Origin: UMGS1052 sp045580005
Lineage (GTDB): Bacteria > Bacillota > Clostridia > Oscillospirales > CAG-382
DNA length: 51,111 nucleotides
NCBI GenBank assembly: GCA_045580005.1
Contig: JAZNMZ010000093.1
Coordinates: 1 to 51,111 of the forward strand
Direction: 5' to 3'
Shown here: in pieces, positions 49,066 to 51,111 of the stretch
Numbering within the stretch: position 1 is the stretch's first letter
Layout of the letters: each line of letters opens with the position of its first letter
Notes under the pieces: generated by a model
Databases searched by the model: none
Seen by the model: only the letters and a program-made list of their open reading frames with translations
What the model was told of the DNA's origin: nothing
Position numbers and translations under genes: made by a program

Positions 49066-49656
49066 AGTTCTCATTATGAGAAGTTAGACGGTATTGAACG
49101 TTGTATAGATGATGAAATACCTTTTGAAATCCCATCAAATTGGTGTTGGTGTAGATTAGGAAATATCTTGCATAAATTGAGCGATGGAACACATTCCACG
49201 CCCAAATATACAGATAAGGGAGTTCCTTTTATTTCTGTTAAAGATGTTAGTGCAGGGAAATTGGATTTTTCTAACTGCAAGTATATTTCAGAACATGAAC
49301 ACGAGGAATTATATAGTCGTTGCAACCCTGAAAAAGGTGATATATTACTGACAAAAGTAGGAACAACAGGAATTCCCGCCATTGTAGACACAGATAAAGA
49401 ATTCAGTCTTTTTGTCAGTGTAGCACTTTTGAAATTTAATCAAGAATTATTGTTTAATCAATACCTTATAAAACTAATAAATTCCCCACTTGTGCAAAAA
49501 CAGGCAGAAGAAAATACCCGTGGTGTCGGAAATAAGAATTGGGTTATGCGAGATATTTACAACACATTGATTGCTTTGCCCCCGTTTGAAGAACAATGCC
49601 GTATAGTTAAGCGAATAGACGAATTAACACCAATTATAACCTGTTTGACACAGTAA
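49066..49656 (+). pseudogene. hsdS: Silent hsdS TRD cassette without a start codon
   Basis: Directly after the TAA of the previous frame, and in the same frame, the sequence continues with SSHYEKLDGIERCIDDEIPF, a TRD beginning IPSNWCWCRLGNILHKLSDG, and an ending PPFEEQCRIVKRIDELTPI with its own stop. It has no start codon or ribosome site, the first ATG (49168) lying inside the TRD. It is a third specificity half, ready to be joined to an hsdS 5' part by recombination in the perfect repeat at its beginning (49068-49118). Confidence 0.82.
49068..49118 (+). repeat. 51-bp inverted repeat, left copy
   Basis: All 51 bases are identical to the reverse complement of 51061-51111. It begins TTCTCATTATGAGAAG and encodes the stretch SHYEKLDGIERCIDDE at the head of the TRD. 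The right copy is cut by the window edge, so the repeat may be longer, but to the left of 49068 it joins the stop of the preceding frame. Confidence 0.95.
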
Positions 49657-49671
49657 TTTGGTAAAATATGT

Positions 49672-49692
49672 ACCGAAAGGAGGTCTTTCGGT
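49672..49692 (+). promoter_or_regulatory. Hairpin holding the ribosome site of the recombinase
   Basis: ACCGAAAG (49672-49679) and CTTTCGGT (49685-49692) pair perfectly; the loop and stem edge carry AAGGAGGT, the ribosome site of the recombinase whose ATG is the next base (49693). Folding could reduce translation. A TTGACA at about 49646 with TATGTA 16 bases on is a possible promoter. Confidence 0.65.
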
Positions 49693-50502
49693 ATGTTAGA
49701 AAAAGAAAAATTTGAAAGACATTTGAGAGGTACAAACCTCTCGGAAAACACCATTTCATCGTATCTGTTTGCACTAAAACAATACAGCGAGCAATACGGC
49801 GAAATCACTCAAAAGAATTTACGGCAGTATAAGGTTTGGTTGATTGAAACCTACAAACCCAAAACCGTAAATCTGAGATTAAGAGCAATCAATTGCTACT
49901 TAGAAAGCATCAACAAGGAAAAGTGGAAACTACCTTTTGTACGGATACAGCAAAAGGCATTCCTTGAAAATGTTATCAGTGAAGCGGATTACGAGTACTT
50001 TAAGAACAGTCTTAAAAAAGATGATGAACTGTTTTGGTATTTTGTAATCCGCTTTTTAGCAGCGACGGGAGCAAGGGTCAGCGAGTTGATTCAAATCAAA
50101 GTTGAACACATACGGCGCGGGCATCTTGATTTGTATTCAAAGGGCGGGAAATTACGCCGTATTTACATACCACAAGCGCTACAAAACGAAGCGCTTATAT
50201 GGTTAGATAGTAAGAAACAGGACAGCGGATTTATCTTCCTGAACAAATACGGAGAAAGAATTACAACACGAGGAATATCAGGACAGTTAAAGAAGTTGGC
50301 ATCAAAATACGGTATAGATACCGCTGTTATATATCCTCACTCATTCCGCCACCGCTTTGCAAAGAGTTTTTTGGAGCGTTGCAATGATATTGCCTTCCTT
50401 GCCGACCTTATGGGACATGAAAGCATTGAAACAACCCGAATATATCTGCGTAAAACTGCCACGGAACAACGTGAAATAGTTGATAAAATAATCGATTGGT
50501 AA
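49693..50502 (+). CDS. Tyrosine recombinase of the hsdS inversion locus
   Basis: A 269-residue XerC/D-type recombinase. An N-terminal SAM-like DNA-binding domain (GTNLSENTISSYLFALKQY) leads to the catalytic domain: Arg128 in TGARVSEL, Lys of the SKGGKLR turn near 150-154, His216-x-x-Arg219 in HSFRHRF, His242 in MGHESIE, and the nucleophile Tyr251 in TRIYLRKT. All catalytic residues are present. It stands between oppositely oriented hsdS cassettes and inside a segment bounded by perfect inverted repeats, as in known phase-variable type I systems whose recombinases shuffle specificity halves. It is the likely invertase. Confidence 0.92.
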   Translation: MLEKEKFERHLRGTNLSENTISSYLFALKQYSEQYGEITQKNLRQYKVWLIETYKPKTVNLRLRAINCYLESINKEKWKLPFVRIQQKAFLENVISEADYEYFKNSLKKDDELFWYFVIRFLAATGARVSELIQIKVEHIRRGHLDLYSKGGKLRRIYIPQALQNEALIWLDSKKQDSGFIFLNKYGERITTRGISGQLKKLASKYGIDTAVIYPHSFRHRFAKSFLERCNDIAFLADLMGHESIETTRIYLRKTATEQREIVDKIIDW

Positions 50503-50510
50503 AATGGAAA

Positions 50511-50543
50511 GGCATACACCCAAAGTTGAGTGTATGCCGATTT
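50511..50543. terminator. Bidirectional terminator between recombinase and minus-strand hsdS
   Basis: GGCATACAC / GTGTATGCC (50511-50519, 50530-50538) followed by GATTTTTATAGG on the plus strand; on the minus strand TTTCCATTTT follows. It closes both convergent genes. Confidence 0.85.
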
Positions 50544-51111
50544 TTATAGGTTGTCACAATATGGTAGCAATTCTTTTATCTTATTTACAATTCTGTATTG
50601 CTCTTTTAGTGGTGGTAAAGGCATTAAGGTAGAAACAATTTTTTCTTTTGAAATGTTCGGTTGAGCACCACCTTCACCTTGTTTAATAAAAGCATTTTTA
50701 TGTGACATCAAAAAGTAAAACAAATATTCATTATATACTTCTATTGGCAAACAAGCACAACATGCTTGATTTGTTGTTGCAGGAAAGGTTAGGATGCCGA
50801 CTTTTCCAATTGTAGCACCATACATCGCTATTAAAACCGAACCCGTTTGATTTAATCTAACAGAAGTCTTTTCTAACGCTAATGCACTTATATTTTCGGG
50901 AATATAGGTAATATAGTTGTCATTCAAATCTCCTGTTTTTAACCACGGTATGTCGCCATTATAGAATTCGTGATTAGAGCGACTTGGTGTTGCTCCTGAC
51001 CCCCAATCACCTATATTACCAAGACGAACCCACTCCCAAGAATCAGGTATATCAAACGGAATTTCATCATCTATACAACGTTCAATACCGTCTAACTTCT
51101 CATAATGAGAA
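50544..51111 (-). CDS. hsdS: Type I specificity subunit HsdS, 3' part, continues beyond window
   Basis: From base 51110 leftwards the frame reads SHYEKLDGIERCIDDEIPF, a TRD starting DIPDSWEWVRLGNIGDWGSG, and an ending MPLPPLKEQYRIVNKIKELL with stop. About 188 codons are visible; the 5' half is outside. Unlike the plus-strand copies, this one could belong to a complete hsdS preceded by hsdM and hsdR on the right, making it the expressed gene, but that cannot be seen. The first codons are exactly the inverted repeat shared with the silent cassette at 49068, so inversion would replace this TRD with that one without shifting the frame. Confidence 0.85.
   Translation of the reverse strand, partial: SHYEKLDGIERCIDDEIPFDIPDSWEWVRLGNIGDWGSGATPSRSNHEFYNGDIPWLKTGDLNDNYITYIPENISALALEKTSVRLNQTGSVLIAMYGATIGKVGILTFPATTNQACCACLPIEVYNEYLFYFLMSHKNAFIKQGEGGAQPNISKEKIVSTLMPLPPLKEQYRIVNKIKELLPYCDNL
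51061..51111 (-). repeat. 51-bp inverted repeat, right copy (cut by window edge)
   Basis: Reverse complement of 49068-49118, identical over all 51 bases. It ends exactly with the window, which may reflect an assembly break at this repeat. Confidence 0.95.

Larger units (their letters stand above)
33635..51111. mobile_element. Integrative element or genomic island inserted in spoVT, right end outside window
   Basis: From the spoVT break onward the genes change character: serine recombinase at the edge, ArdC-like antirestriction, two DNA methyltransferases, resolvase, MazF-like toxin, primase, XRE regulator, SLOG protein and a recombinase-linked hsdS locus. The DNA is visibly more AT-rich, with more AAA/AAT/TTA codons than genes to the left. 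Serine recombinases of integrative elements usually lie next to an attachment site, as here. No conjugation genes are seen within the window, so whether the element is conjugative, mobilizable or phage-like is unknown. Whether the hsdS locus belongs to the element or lies beyond it is not settled. Confidence 0.7.

Overview
The window looks like a chromosomal segment from a spore-forming Clostridia (Bacillota), probably a gut or rumen anaerobe of the Oscillospirales/Ruminococcaceae kind. The evidence is spmA/spmB, a spoVT remnant, Gram-positive style ribosome sites (AAGGAGG), many TTGACA-17-TATAAT promoters, stalk-domain secreted proteins and a mannoside-utilisation operon. The species cannot be named from sequence alone.

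Bases 1-33.2 kb are ordinary chromosome. A large repetitive SGNH-hydrolase surface protein, cut by the left edge and carrying an in-frame TGA near its end, is followed by a capsule-type signalling trio (CpsB/YwqE-like phosphatase, CpsC-like modulator, CpsD-like tyrosine kinase) and spmAB. A leftward operon of an SbcD-like phosphoesterase, TrmN6-like methylase, rsmI and a radical SAM protein comes next, then an EamA transporter, rpmE, a DUF4870-like membrane protein and mnmG-rarA-DUF554. Beyond these lie galK with a membrane protein, a WalJ-like hydrolase and an RsuA-type pseudouridine synthase; a MinD-like ATPase with a methylglyoxal-synthase-fold protein whose active site is altered; a G5/M23 cell-wall hydrolase; a beta-mannosidase/ROK/SIS operon; class II aldolase; a DUF3343/cysteine-desulfurase-like pair; and a stalk-parvulin foldase.

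At about 33.63 kb the spoVT gene is cut: its last 152 codons remain, but the roughly 29 codons of the AbrB DNA-binding domain are missing and foreign, more AT-rich DNA begins. Immediately inside is a large serine recombinase, the last gene of a leftward operon with a wHTH protein, an ArdC-like antirestriction protein, a circularly permuted C5-cytosine methyltransferase and a beta-class DNA methyltransferase carrying a degenerate second copy of itself. A divergently transcribed regulator-like gene, a small resolvase, a MazF/PemK toxin, a primase with a zinc finger, a secreted stalk-domain protein, a SLOG-like protein and an XRE regulator follow. This is best read as an integrative element inserted in a sporulation gene.

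The right end (47.6-51.1 kb) is a type I restriction-modification specificity switch: plus-strand hsdS cassettes without good starts, a tyrosine recombinase, and the 3' half of a minus-strand hsdS running off the window. A perfect 51-bp inverted repeat (49068-49118 and 51061-51111), placed at the same codon of two specificity cassettes, flanks the recombinase. Inversion there would swap the second target-recognition domain. hsdM and hsdR are not in the window and probably lie beyond the right edge. No rRNA, tRNA or CRISPR array was seen.
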